DNA from: Pleodorina starrii
Lineage: Eukaryota > Chlorophyta > Chlorophyceae > Chlamydomonadales > Volvocaceae
DNA length: 64,000 nucleotides
Assembly (NCBI GenBank): GCA_030267565.1
Contig: BRXU01000076.1
Coordinates: forward strand, 58,832 to 122,831
Direction: 5' to 3'
Shown here: piece by piece, positions 20,901-31,046 of the stretch
Numbering within the stretch: the first letter of the stretch is position 1
Layout of the letters: each line of letters opens with the position of its first letter
Notes under the pieces: generated by a model
The model's input: only the letters and a program-made list of their open reading frames with translations
Databases searched by the model: none
What the model was told of the DNA's origin: nothing
Translations under genes and position numbers: made by a program

Positions 20901-21260
20901 GGGGGCGCGGTGCAGGGCGGCGGGGATTCGGCACTACTGCAGACCACAGCTGAAGGTGGCCAAGCCGTACGTGAAACCCAGGCGTGTTTACTCGCTTCCG
21001 GTCGGACCTACGCCAGCCGACCCGGCACACAGCTGCCTTAATACTATTCCTAGGGCATGGTGTGATCAAATCCTGGATCCATTACACGTGGGGCGCGGCG
21101 CAGGGCGGCGGGGATTCGGCACTACTGCAGACCACAGCTGAAGATGGCCAAGCTGTACGGCAAACCCAGGCGTGTTTACACGCTTCCGGTTTGACCTAGG
21201 CCCTCACACCCGGCATACAGCTGCCTTAATACAATACCTAGGGCATGGTGTGATCAAATC
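15000..21260 (+). repeat. Satellite array 1: 188-bp tandem repeat, about 33 units
   Basis: Head-to-tail units keep an exact 188-bp step across the array. Landmarks in each unit: CAGCTGCCTTAATA, CCTAGGGCATGGT, TGATCAAATCCTGGA, CATTACACGGGG, GCAGGGCGGCGGGGATTCG, CACAGCTG and GTTTACACGCTTCCGGTCGG. Two main subtypes differ at linked sites. One has CAGCTGAAGGTGGCCAAGCC with CCTACGCCAGCAG. The other has CAGCTGGGGGCGGCCATGCA with CCTAGGCAGGCAC. The first unit (15000-15200) and the last are divergent. Short frames of 61-81 codons recur on both strands but change frame every unit and carry no known domain. Confidence 0.95.
15062..15115 (+). repeat. Left boundary sequence of array 1
   Basis: A segment beginning ATCATGTGCGCGTACG, running through GCGTGGGGCGGGGCTCGCGC to CTCTGTGGGG, replaces the CATTACACGG part of a normal unit. 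A near-identical segment ends the array on the right. Confidence 0.75.
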
Positions 21261-21264
21261 CTGG

Positions 21265-21318
21265 ATCATGTGCGTGTACGGCGTGGGGCGGGGCTCGCGC
21301 GTCTTCGGCTCTGTGGGG
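21265..21318 (+). repeat. Right boundary sequence of array 1
   Basis: Direct-orientation counterpart of the left boundary sequence: ATCATGTGCGTGTACG through GCGTGGGGCGGGGCTCGCGC to CTCTGTGGGG. Beyond it the satellite similarity stops. Confidence 0.75.
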
Positions 21319-21971
21319 TTTGCTTAATCGCTATAACACAATTAAAAACGCGCGCGCCAGGCAGAAATCAACGGATTCCGATTGCGGAACATATCGTCAT
21401 TTTTGTTTGATGATTTTCATTGTATAGGTCCCCTTGTACGGCTGTACAGGTGCCTTGGTACGAATAATGGTGCGAATAAGAAGTTGAACTGCCGTCGCAA
21501 TAACTTCCATTGACGATTCATTGGAGTTTTTTTCGCGTCTTTTAATGCTTGGCGATTGAAGTCCGTGCTTCCCGTCTCTGCACCACCACCACCACCACCA
21601 CCACCGCACAACCAATCAACGTCCAACACATAACTAACAATGGGTGGCCACCCGAAATAAAAACGACAATTCACATCCACACACACGCCCACATGCTCAT
21701 GGCATTTTCGTCTGTCGTCTGTTCTGTCATAGCTCTGCATTGTTGTATATGATTGCAGTGCGATTGATTGATGTGTATTCAGTTCAGTTCAGTTTACGTG
21801 TTCAGTTCAGTTCAGTTCACATCCACTGCAGTACGTCAGCAAGGTGTACGAGTCTTCCAGGTACGGCTGGTAGGATTCTTGGTATCTTTCTTACTATTAT
21901 ATATCCTGCAAGCAAGGTGGGGTGCAGATACATAAGCTATCGTCAGGGGTTGGTGTGGGGCCAGGTTTATT
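21319..21971. other. Spacer after array 1, no gene seen
   Basis: Moderately AT-rich sequence with a (CCA)n microsatellite at about 21580-21606 and a short GTTCA/TTCAG repeat at about 21779-21820. No frame shows a recognisable domain. Confidence 0.5.
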
Positions 21972-22560
21972 GGGCACAGATAAACAAAACGCTAGATAGA
22001 CTTAGGGTTTTGGTTTCCCCTTAAACAAACAGCTAGCGGTGAGTGCCCCTCTAAAATCCAGGATCCATCCATCATTCACACCGATATGTTCTACATACTC
22101 TCCTGTCGATTAGATACTTCGCTCCAGCTGCCTGCCTGGCGCCAAAGAGTCCTGGCGCGTGGTGCAGAACTCGGCGGGTGTTGCAGGCGGGCAGGGAAAG
22201 GCAATCCATCCACGACGGCCTTGGCGCGCGGTTGGATGGGAGACATAGGTCTTGCTTGGTGCAATAGATATGGCCGATCTGTCGGGAAACCGGATAATGT
22301 ATTGGGCAGCGACAAAACTGTTTACGTAATGTGCACCAATCCAAAGGTACAGTGTATGGGGCACAGATAAACAAAACGTTCACGGTTATAAGCTACACTT
22401 AGGGTTCTGGTTTCCCCTTGTACAGCTAGTGGTGAGTACCCCATCACACCTATTCACATACATCTGTCGTATGGACCCTCTACATACTCTCCTGTCAGTC
22501 AGGACCTACGCTCCAGCTGTAGCTCCCCGAGTGCTGCCTGGCGCCCATAAAGTCCTGACG
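21972..22560 (+). repeat. Diverged direct repeat, two copies 387 bp apart
   Basis: GGGCACAGATAAACAAAACG starts at 21972 and 22359. In both copies it is followed by GGTTTCCCCTT, an AGCTAG-GGTGAGT box, CTACATACTCTCCTGTC and a GCTCCAGCTG...CTGGCGCC end. The 200 or so bases between the copies hold nothing recognisable. This may be a remnant of a tandem duplication or two terminal repeats of a short element. Confidence 0.65.
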
Positions 22561-22649
22561 GTGCGGAGGTCGGTGGTGGCGGCACCTTGGCGGGCGGGGT
22601 GTTTGGGTTAGACAGGAGGGCGTGGGGCGGGGGCAGGGGGGCCATGGGT

Positions 22650-23340
22650 GCAGGGGCGGGGCGGGGTTATGAGGCAAAAGGCGGGTGGCATGAGTTGGAA
22701 GGCAGTCAATGCCCTCAGAAGGGAAGGGCGGGGGTCCATACAATCGTGGATAGAAAGTTGGGTTAGTTCAAAAAGAACACGAATGGCGGCGACGGCGGCG
22801 GTGATGGCGGTTGGGGGGACGGCGGCGGCGGCGACGGCGACGGCGGCTGGTGTGACGGCAGCGGTGGGGTCGGCGGCTGGGATGACGGTGGTGGCGGGGG
22901 TGGGGCGGGGTTATGAGGCAAAAGGCGGGTGGCATGAGTTGGAAGGCAGTCAATGCCCTCAGAAGGGAAGGGCGGGGGTCCATACAATCATGGATAGAAA
23001 GTTGGGTTAGTTCAAAAAGAACACGAATGGCGGCGACGGCGGCGGTGATGGCGGTTGGGGGGACGGCGGCGGCGGCGACGGCGACGGCGGCTGGTGTGAC
23101 GGCAGCGGTGGGGTCGGCGGCTGGGATGACGGTGGTGGCGGGGGTGGGGCGGGGTTATGAGGCAAAAGGCGGGTGGCATGAATTGGAAGGCAGTCAATGC
23201 CCTCAGAAGGGAAGGGCGGGGGTCCATACAATCTTGGGTAGAAAGTTGGGTTAGTTCAAAAAGAACACGAATGGCGGCGACGGCGGCGGTGATGGCGGTT
23301 GGGGGGACGGCGGCGGCGGCGACGGCGACGGCGGCTTGTG
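22650..23340. repeat. 244-bp VNTR, nearly three identical copies
   Basis: GGCGGGGTTATGAGGCAAAA recurs at steps of exactly 244 bp (first copy near 22661, then 22905 and 23149). Each unit has a non-GC-repeat half (GGAAGGCAGTCAATGCC, GAAAGTTGGGTTAGTTC) and a GGCGGC-rich half. The copies differ by only a few bases, implying recent amplification. Confidence 0.9.
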
Positions 23341-23748
23341 GTAAGCGAGGGTGGTAACGGGGCCGGCGGCTGGGGTGACGGCGGTGGCGGGTTGGCGGCT
23401 GGGGTGACGGTGGTGGCGGGGTCGGCGGCCGGGGCGATGGCGGTGGCGGGGACGGAGGCAGGGGTTCCAGCGAGGGAGGCCGGGGCGATGGCGGCATAGG
23501 AGCTGGCGGCGAGGGGCTGGGAGGAGATAGGCTTGGGGCCGGGTTGGGCGGCGGTGGAGAGGGTGCTGGGCTGGGCGGATTGGGTGACGGCGGTAAGGGA
23601 GGGGAGGGAGGCGCCGGACTAGGGGGCAGCGGCGACGGCGGCGGCGGACTGGTTGGCTGCGGTGACGGCGGCAATGGCATAGGAGGGGACGGGGACGGCG
23701 GTGCCGGGCTTGGTGGTGACGGCGGCGATGGTGGCGGTGCGGAATGAA
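23340..23748. repeat. GGCGGTGGCGGG-type minisatellite
   Basis: A degenerate purine-rich extension of the GGC half of the 244-bp VNTR, with GGGGCGATGGCGG-like subunits. It gives long Gly- or Pro-rich open frames on both strands but no recognisable protein. Confidence 0.8.
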
Positions 23749-24606
23749 CTCGGAGGTGTAGGCGTGCAGGGATAGACGGTCCATGACGGCCTTGGTGGTT
23801 GGGACGTCTCGGCGGTTGGGAGGTCTTGGTGGGGTTGGTAGGTCTTGGTGAGATATGACAGATCTTCCTTTTTCCTGCTTAAATGAGGCGGCGGGTAACG
23901 GATGTCGGGTAAGTGGTGCTGGGGTGTCCGGCGGGGGCGGGGAAAGAAAGGATTAACCGGGATTACTGGGGGATGGATACTAAATAGGAAAATAAACCAA
24001 CAATAATTGTCTCGAAGCACCCGTAACATGGTGCAGACAGTCGGTAGAGTCCCGTTAATAGGGATAGAAAGGATAATAAAAATAAATAACACCTATACTA
24101 CTACTAGCCAGGCCTTTACAAAGACCAAGCTGCTCTGTTATTTGCTGCCTTTGGTATTTGCTGTGTGTTCTCAGCTTCACTGCTTGTCCTGCACTGGGCG
24201 GGGGGCAACACAGAAATGTTAATACAACGGCAAACTCCGGAACCGCCCGCAGGCAGGAAGTATTACGCATCCCCTGGCAGGGGTGTGCACATGTGCGTGC
24301 ATATGTGTGCGTGTGCGTGCATGTCGGTATGTGCCACCACTGGGCTGAATGGGCTGGGCTGGGGGCTGAGCTGGGGGCTGGGCTGGGCTGGGGGCTGAGC
24401 TGGGGGCTGAGCTGGGGGCTGTTGCTGAGCTGCTGACATGGCTGCTAGCTGTGATGGCCGTGCCAGGGCGAAGAGGCTGGTTATCTCTACCTGTAAAAGC
24501 AGGAGATGATAGAATGACGAGTGAGTACAGCTAGCCCAGACGGCTAGAACAAACAAAAGAGACGCACAACATTCTTACCTCACTTCCGAAGTTGATTCTT
24601 GGACCG
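23749..24606. other. Spacer with a GGGCTGAGCTG minisatellite
   Basis: No gene recognised. At 24351-24430 a short minisatellite of GGGCTGGGCT/GGGGCTGAGCT units occurs. The preceding ATGTGTGCGTGTGCGTGC run is a TG-rich simple sequence. Confidence 0.6.
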
Positions 24607-25390
24607 AACTCGCATCCGTTACCAGTGGGGATAGGTTGTCACTCCTGACCCACTGGCAAGCATGCAAGCCCCAAGTCATCCACTTGCTGCCAGGTGACGG
24701 TCAACCTGGCCCACCCCTTAAGAGGTGCGATCTCATCCCTAAGGTCCGTGAACCTTAGTACCCATGTGTCCATCAACCGAGGTCCCTTACGTGGTGCAAT
24801 TCCGTTGGTGATTCAGTCGGTCGCCTCCTTATCTGCCTTCGACAGGGAACCTGTCGAAGGCAGGCCAACCCATCAGGTCTATGACTCAAAAAGCCCTGAT
24901 GTTATGGTAAGGATCAGAACCGTCATAATCGCCTTCGTGGATGCACCTTCGTGGAACCATTCATCATCCCAATGGATTCGAAATCCATGGGTCAGTGTGT
25001 GGGTTTTGGGTAAGAGGGGCGTAATACACCCCTCTACTTAACTCGCATCCGTTACCAGTCGGGATAGGGTTTCACGCCTGACCGTCTGGCAAGCATGCAA
25101 GCCCCAATTCATCCACTTGCTGCCAGGTGACGGTCAACCTGGCCCCCCCTGAGAGATATGATCTCACTGGCCATCTCCTGTCATGGCAGGGGGGATAAGT
25201 GCAGTTCTGGGCTGCGCAGAGCATATCAATAGGTCCTTTGGCTGAAACCTACAATTTGGTATCGAGCCGAACCCCGTACGGGTTCGAATCCTCCTAATTA
25301 CTTGTCTAAGCGGGTGATGCATGTGCATTTGGGAGGCGGCGAGCCCCAGTCATACACCGTGCGGGTTCGAAACCCAACCGACAATCTAAG
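24607..25390 (+). mobile_element. Repeated element with 108-bp direct repeats, a long hairpin and pol III B-box-like motifs
   Basis: AACTCGCATCCGTTACCAGT starts copies at 24607-24714 and 25040-25147, which both run to GACGGTCAACCTGGCCC. Between them lies a perfect 14-bp stem hairpin. After the second copy, GGTTCGAATCC at about 25281 and GGTTCGAAACC at about 25365 match the tRNA/pol III B-box consensus. The arrangement fits a tRNA-related SINE cluster or a short nonautonomous element flanked by repeats. I see no coding capacity and cannot name the family. Confidence 0.5.
24833..24863. other. Perfect 14-bp stem, 3-base loop hairpin
   Basis: CTGCCTTCGACAGG, then GAA, then CCTGTCGAAGGCAG. The whole stem pairs without mismatch. 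It sits midway between the two 108-bp direct repeats. Confidence 0.8.
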
Positions 25391-25644
25391 TTAAGATATA
25401 TGGCACGTCAGACATCAGTTTCGGACGGGATTCGACTTGATTCATCCTTCGGAAACTCTGATTTGGCAAGCATGGTATCAACGGAAGCTTTGGAGTTAGC
25501 AAGTGCCCCGTCACAGCCCGTTCTTGGAATAATTCTTTGGAAACGAAACTGCGATCATGATGCCAAGGCTGTCATTTCCTTGATCGTATCGAATTGGTGT
25601 TGCATCACGAATAAATGCAGGTTTTGCGTCCTCAGTTGAGTATA

Positions 25645-25690
25645 CCTAAAACCCTAAAACCCTAAAACCCTAAACCCTAAAACCCTAATA
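25645..25690 (+). repeat. Interstitial telomere-like tract (CCCTAAAA)n
   Basis: Five telomere-like units, four of the 8-base CCCTAAAA type and one of the 7-base CCCTAAA type. They read C-rich on the + strand, the orientation found at the left end of a chromosome. It opens the compound satellite to the right. Confidence 0.85.
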
Positions 25691-25791
25691 ATAATTATTA
25701 TAATAACAATTATAATAATGATAATAATTAATTAATATAAAACCCTTTTGCCCTTATAAAACCCTAAAACCCTAAAACCCTAACCCCCATA

Positions 25792-26178
25792 GTCTGTGTA
25801 GCTCAATTGGTAGAGCACTCGCTTGTCAATTCGATGGTCATGGGTTCGATCCCATGCTTGGTGGAATTGGTAATGGGTAGATGTGGGTTCGAATCCCACC
25901 GCTGGCCCCTGGCAATAGCCAGGGTAAAATAACGGTGAGTCCGGCCCGCTAAACTCCGGATCGTGCAGGGGCGCTCGAGAAAATGTCCCAGATCAATCAG
26001 TCCGCCCGTCAGGTCTGATTCACCCTGGTGATCGCGCCGAACGGAGAAGAAATTACTCCCTAGGCCCGGTCCCCTTAACACACGCGAGAGTCTGTCTCCG
26101 CGTAAAATTAATTAATTAATTAATTAATTAATTAATTAATTAATTAATTAATTAATTTAATTAATTAATTAATTAACA
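25792..26178 (+). mobile_element. tRNA-derived SINE inserted in a telomere-like tract, with 12-bp target-site duplication
   Basis: The head resembles a tRNA: GTAGCTCAATTGGTAGAGC (A box/D arm), a TTGTCAA loop that would read GTC (Asp), and GGTTCGATCCC (B box). Its T loop is one base short and its anticodon stem pairs poorly, so it is not a working tRNA gene. A second B-box stem, GTGGGTTCGAATCCCAC, follows about 30 bases later. The element ends in an (AATT)n-type tail at 26107-26178. CTAACCCCCATA flanks it exactly at 25780-25791 and 26179-26190, which proves insertion into the repeat. Confidence 0.85.
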
Positions 26179-27095
26179 CTAACCCCCATAAAACCCTAAA
26201 ACCCTAAAACCCCAACCCCAACCCCAATCCAATAGACGTATGTGTACCTACATACATACGCGTATGTACATGCACATGAACACACATGCACGTTCACATG
26301 TGCATGTACACACGCACACATACACACACACATGTACACACACACACGTACATAAACCCACACGGGTACTGACCCCCCATCAATAAATAGTAAAAAATTA
26401 ATAAATAAGTAATAAATAATAAATATGAAATAAACAAATAAAAAACAAGTAATAAACAAATAAAGATAATAATAATAATAATAATAATATTAATAGTTAT
26501 TATAATAACAATTATAATAATTATAATAATGAATTAATATAAAACCCTTTTGCCCATGTAAAACCCTAAAACCCTAAAACCCTAATCCCCCAACCCCAAC
26601 CCCAATCCAATACACGTATATGTACCTACATACATACGCGTATGTACATGCACATGAACACACATGCACATTCACATGTGCACGTTCACATGTGCAGGTA
26701 CACACGCACACATACACACACGCATGTACACACACACACGTACATAAACCCACACGGGTACTGACCCCCCCATCATAAATAGTAAATAATTAATAAATAA
26801 TAAATATGAAATAAACAATTAAAAAACAAGTAATAAACAAATAATGATAATAATAATAATAATAATATTAATTATTATTATAATAACAATTATAATAATT
26901 ATAATAATGAATTAATATAAAACCCTTTTGCCCATATAAAACCCTAAAACCCTAAAATCCTAACCCCTCAACCCCAACCCCAATCCAATACACGTATGTG
27001 TACCTACATACATACGCGTATGTACATGCACATGAACACACATGCACATGAACACACATGCACGTTCACATGTGCAGGTACACACGCACACATAC

Positions 27096-27709
27096 CGGCG
27101 TAGCTCAAGTTGGTTGAGCACCGGGTTAGTAACCGGCGGGTCTGGAGTTCGAACCCCAGAGTCGGCACTAACTTAACCGGAAGACGTGGGATCATACACC
27201 ACCGCTGGTCCCCCGGGTGAAAGAGATCGGGGTGTCGAAGGCTGGAGACAATGGTGTCCTCTGGTGCGCGGGGCGGCTGGAGTGGGATGCCACCAAGAAG
27301 ACTACAACGCTGCCGCAGAGCAGTGGTGGAGGAATGAGTCCGCATAGGGCCTGGACCAGACTGCATAGCAGGTGGTGGTTGGATAACTAAGATCGGGCGG
27401 CGGCAGGCTTCCGAAGGATATAGGAGGTGGCAATGGCGCCGGTGTGAGTGCCCTGGTAGATTACGCAGCTGTAGAGCATGCGTTCGGTGGACCGAGGACA
27501 GTAGGTGCCTGGGGCTAGCTTAGCTGGCACATGGACAATCAGGTGGACGCTGTCCTGTGACGATTACGGTGCAGCGGTTAGCACTTCCCGGTGCAGTGTG
27601 CAGACAAGGTGGTACGCCCCTCCTCAACAGAGGAGTGCTTCGGTGGTCTCCCGTATGTGGGCGGGTTAGCGCCCCCGGCCAGTGTCGGCCCGGCAGATAT
27701 GTAACAGTT
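27096..27709 (+). mobile_element. 614-bp tRNA-derived SINE-like element, copy 1
   Basis: It starts CGGCGTAGCTCAAGTTGG with a tRNA-like D arm, a GTTAGTAA anticodon loop (AGT, Thr-like, but an eight-base loop over a four-bp stem) and GGAGTTCGAACCCCAG. The body has a module AGACGTGGG...CCACCGCTGG shared with the SINE at 25792. A late segment GCAGCGGTTAGCACTTCCCG is a second A-box-like motif. The flanking target-site duplication ACACATAC lies at 27088-27095 and 27710-27717. No reading frame is convincing. Confidence 0.75.
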
Positions 27710-28547
27710 ACACATACACACACGCATGTACACACACACACACGCACATAAACCCACACGGGTACTGACCCCCCCATCATAAATAGTAAATAATTAATAA
27801 ATAAGTAATAAATAATAAATATGAAATAAACAATTAAAAAACAAGTAATAAACAAATAATGATAATAATAATAATTATAATGATAATAATAATAATAATA
27901 ATTATAATAACAATTATAATAATGATAATAGTTAATTAATATAAAACCCTTTTGCCCTTATAAAACCCTAAAACCCTAAAACCCTAACCCCCATAAAACC
28001 CTAAAACCCTAACCCCCCAACCCCAACCCCAATCCAATACACGTATGTGTACCTACATACATACGTGTATGTACATGCACATGAACACACATGCACGTTC
28101 ACATGTGCATGTACACATGTGCATGTACACACACGCATGTACACACACACACACACACGCACATAAACCCACACGGGTACTGACCCCCCCATCATAAATA
28201 GTAAATAATTAATAAATAAGTAATAAATAATAAATATGAAATAAACAATTAAAAAACAAGTAATAAACAAATAATGATAATAATAATAATAATATTAATT
28301 ATTATTATAATAACAATTATAATAATTATAATAATGAATTAATATAAAACCCTTTTGCCCATATAAAACCCTAAAACCCTAAAACCCTAACCCCCATAAA
28401 ACCCTAAAACCCTAATCCCCAAACCCCAACCCCAATCCAATACACGTATGTGTACCTACATACATACGCGTATGTACATGCACATGAACACACATGCACA
28501 TGAACACACATGCACGTTCACATGTGCAGGTACACACGCACACATAC

Positions 28548-29161
28548 CGGCGTAGCTCAAGTTGGTAGAGCACCGGGTTAGTAACCGGCGGGTCTGGAGT
28601 TCGATCCCCAGAGTCGGCACTAACTTAACCGGAAGACGTGGGATCATACCCCACCGCTGGTCCCCCGGGTGAAAGAGATCGGGGTGTCGAAGGCTGGAGA
28701 CAATGGTGTCCTCTGGTGCGCGGGGCGGCTGGAGTGGGATGCCACCAAGAAGACTACAATGCTGCCGCAGAGCAGTGGTGGAGGAATGAGTCTGCATAGG
28801 GCCTGGACCAGACTGCATAGCAGGTGGTGGTTGGATAACTAAGATCGGGCGGCGGCAGGCTTCCGAAGGATATAGGAGGTGGCAATGGCACCGGTGTGAG
28901 TGCCCTGGTAGATTACACAGCTGTAGAGCATGCGTTCGGTGGACCGAGGACAGTAGGCGCCTGGGGCTAGCTTAGCTGGCACATGGACAATCAGGTGGAC
29001 GCTGTCCTGTGACGATTACGGTGCAGCGGTTAGCACTTCCCGGTGCAGTGTGCAGACAAGGTGGTACGCCCCTCCTCAACAGAGGAGTGCTTCGGCGGTC
29101 TCCCGTATGTGGGTGGGTTAGCGCCCCCGGCCAGTGTCGGCCCGGCAGATATGTAACAGTT
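28548..29161 (+). mobile_element. 614-bp tRNA-derived SINE-like element, copy 2
   Basis: It has the same length as the copy 1452 bp upstream, sits at the identical position in its satellite unit and has the same ACACATAC flanks. About ten substitutions separate the two copies. This copy is closer to the tRNA consensus (TTGGTAGAGC and GTTCGATCCCC where copy 1 has TTGGTTGAGC and GTTCGAACCCC). The shared site shows that the second locus arose by duplication of the satellite block together with the SINE, not by a second transposition. Confidence 0.75.
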
Positions 29162-31011
29162 ACACATACACACACGCATGTACACACACACACACACACG
29201 CACATAAACCCACACGGGTACTGACCCCCCCATCATAAATAGTAAATAATTAATAAATAAGTAATAAATAATAAATATGAAATAAACAATTAAAAACAAG
29301 TAATAAACAAATAATGATAATAATAATAATAATAATAATATTAATAATAATAATAATAATTATAATAACAATTATAATAATGATAATAATTAATTAATAT
29401 AAAGCCCTTTTGCCCTTATAAAACCCTAAAACCCTAAAACCCTAACCCCCATAAAACCCTAAAACCCTAACCCCCCAACCCCAACCCCAATCCAATACAC
29501 GTATGTGTACCTACATACATACGCGTATGTACATGCACATGAACACACATGCACGTTCACATGTGCATGTACACATGTGCATGTACACACGCACACATAC
29601 ACACACACATGTACACACACACGTACATAAACCCACACGGGTACTGACCCCCCATCAATAAATAGTAAATAATTAATAAATAAGTAATAAATAATAAATA
29701 TGAAATAAACAAATAAAAAACAAGTAATAAACATATAATGATAATAATAATAATAATAATAATAATTATTATCATTATAATAACAATTATAATAATTATA
29801 ATAATGAATTAATATAAAACCCTTTTGCTCATATAGAACCCTAAAACCCTAAAACCCTAATCCCCCAACCCCAACCCCAATCCAATACACGTATGTGTAC
29901 CTACATACATACGTGTATGTACATGCACATGAACACACATGCACGTTCACATGTGCATGTACACATGTGCATGTACACACGCACACATTCACACACACAT
30001 GTTCACACACACACGTACATAAAACCACACGGGTACTGACCCCCCATCAATAAATAGTAAATAATTCATAAATAAGTAATAAATAATAAAAAAGAAATAA
30101 ACAATTAAAAAACAAGCAATAAACAAATAATAATAATATTATTATTAATTATTATTTTAATAACAATTAAAATAATTATAATAATTAATTCATATTAAAC
30201 CCTTTTGCCCATATAAAACCCTAAAACCCTAAAACCCTAACCCCCTAAAACCCTAAAACCCTAACCCCCCAACCCCAACCCCAATCCAATACACGTATGT
30301 GTACCTACATACATACGCGTATGTACATGCACATGAACACACATGCACGTTCACATGTGCATGTACACATGTGCATGTACACACGCACACATACACACAC
30401 ACATGTACACACACATGTACATACACGCACATGCACACGTGCACGTACACATGCACATGTACACACATGCTTTTACACACGTGCATGTACGCATGTGCAT
30501 GTACCCACACGGGTACTGACCCCCCATCAATAAATAGTAAATAATTAATAAATTAGTATTAAATAATAAATCTGGAATAAACAAATAAAAAACAAGTAAT
30601 AAACTAATAATAATCACAATAATAATAATAATAATAACAATTATAATAATTATAATAATTAATTAATATTAAACCCTTTTGCCCATATAAAACCCTAAAA
30701 CCCTAAAACCCTAACCCCCCTAAAACCCTAAAACCCTAACCCCCCAACCCCAACCCCAATCCAATACACGTATGTGTACCTACATACATACACGTATGTA
30801 CATGCACATGAACACACATGCACGTTCACATGTGCATGTACACATGTGCAGGTACACACGCACACATACACACACGCATGTACACACACACACGCACATA
30901 AACCCACACGGGTACTGACCCCCCCATCATAAATAGTAAATAATTATTAAATAAGTAATAAATAATAAATATGAAATAAACAAATAAAAAACAAGTAATA
31001 AACAAATAATG

Positions 31012-31046
<35 letters not shown>

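Noticed and set aside
15023..21199. Short frames of 61-81 codons on both strands of array 1
   Set aside because: Satellite shadows on both strands at once, with fixed 188-bp spacing and no recognisable motif.
22763..23784. Pro/His-rich minus-strand and Gly-rich plus-strand frames in the VNTR
   Set aside because: Composition artefacts of a GGC-rich minisatellite, with no domain.
25400..25639. 79-codon frame beginning MARQTSVSDG
   Set aside because: No recognisable domain, and it sits between repeat elements. Cannot be supported as a gene from this sequence alone.
25792..25865. A functional tRNA-Asp gene
   Set aside because: The anticodon stem does not pair properly and the T loop is one base short. 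It is embedded in an element with a SINE tail and target-site duplication.
27096..27168. A functional tRNA-Thr gene
   Set aside because: The anticodon loop has eight bases over a four-bp stem, and the sequence continues into a repeated 614-bp element with target-site duplication.
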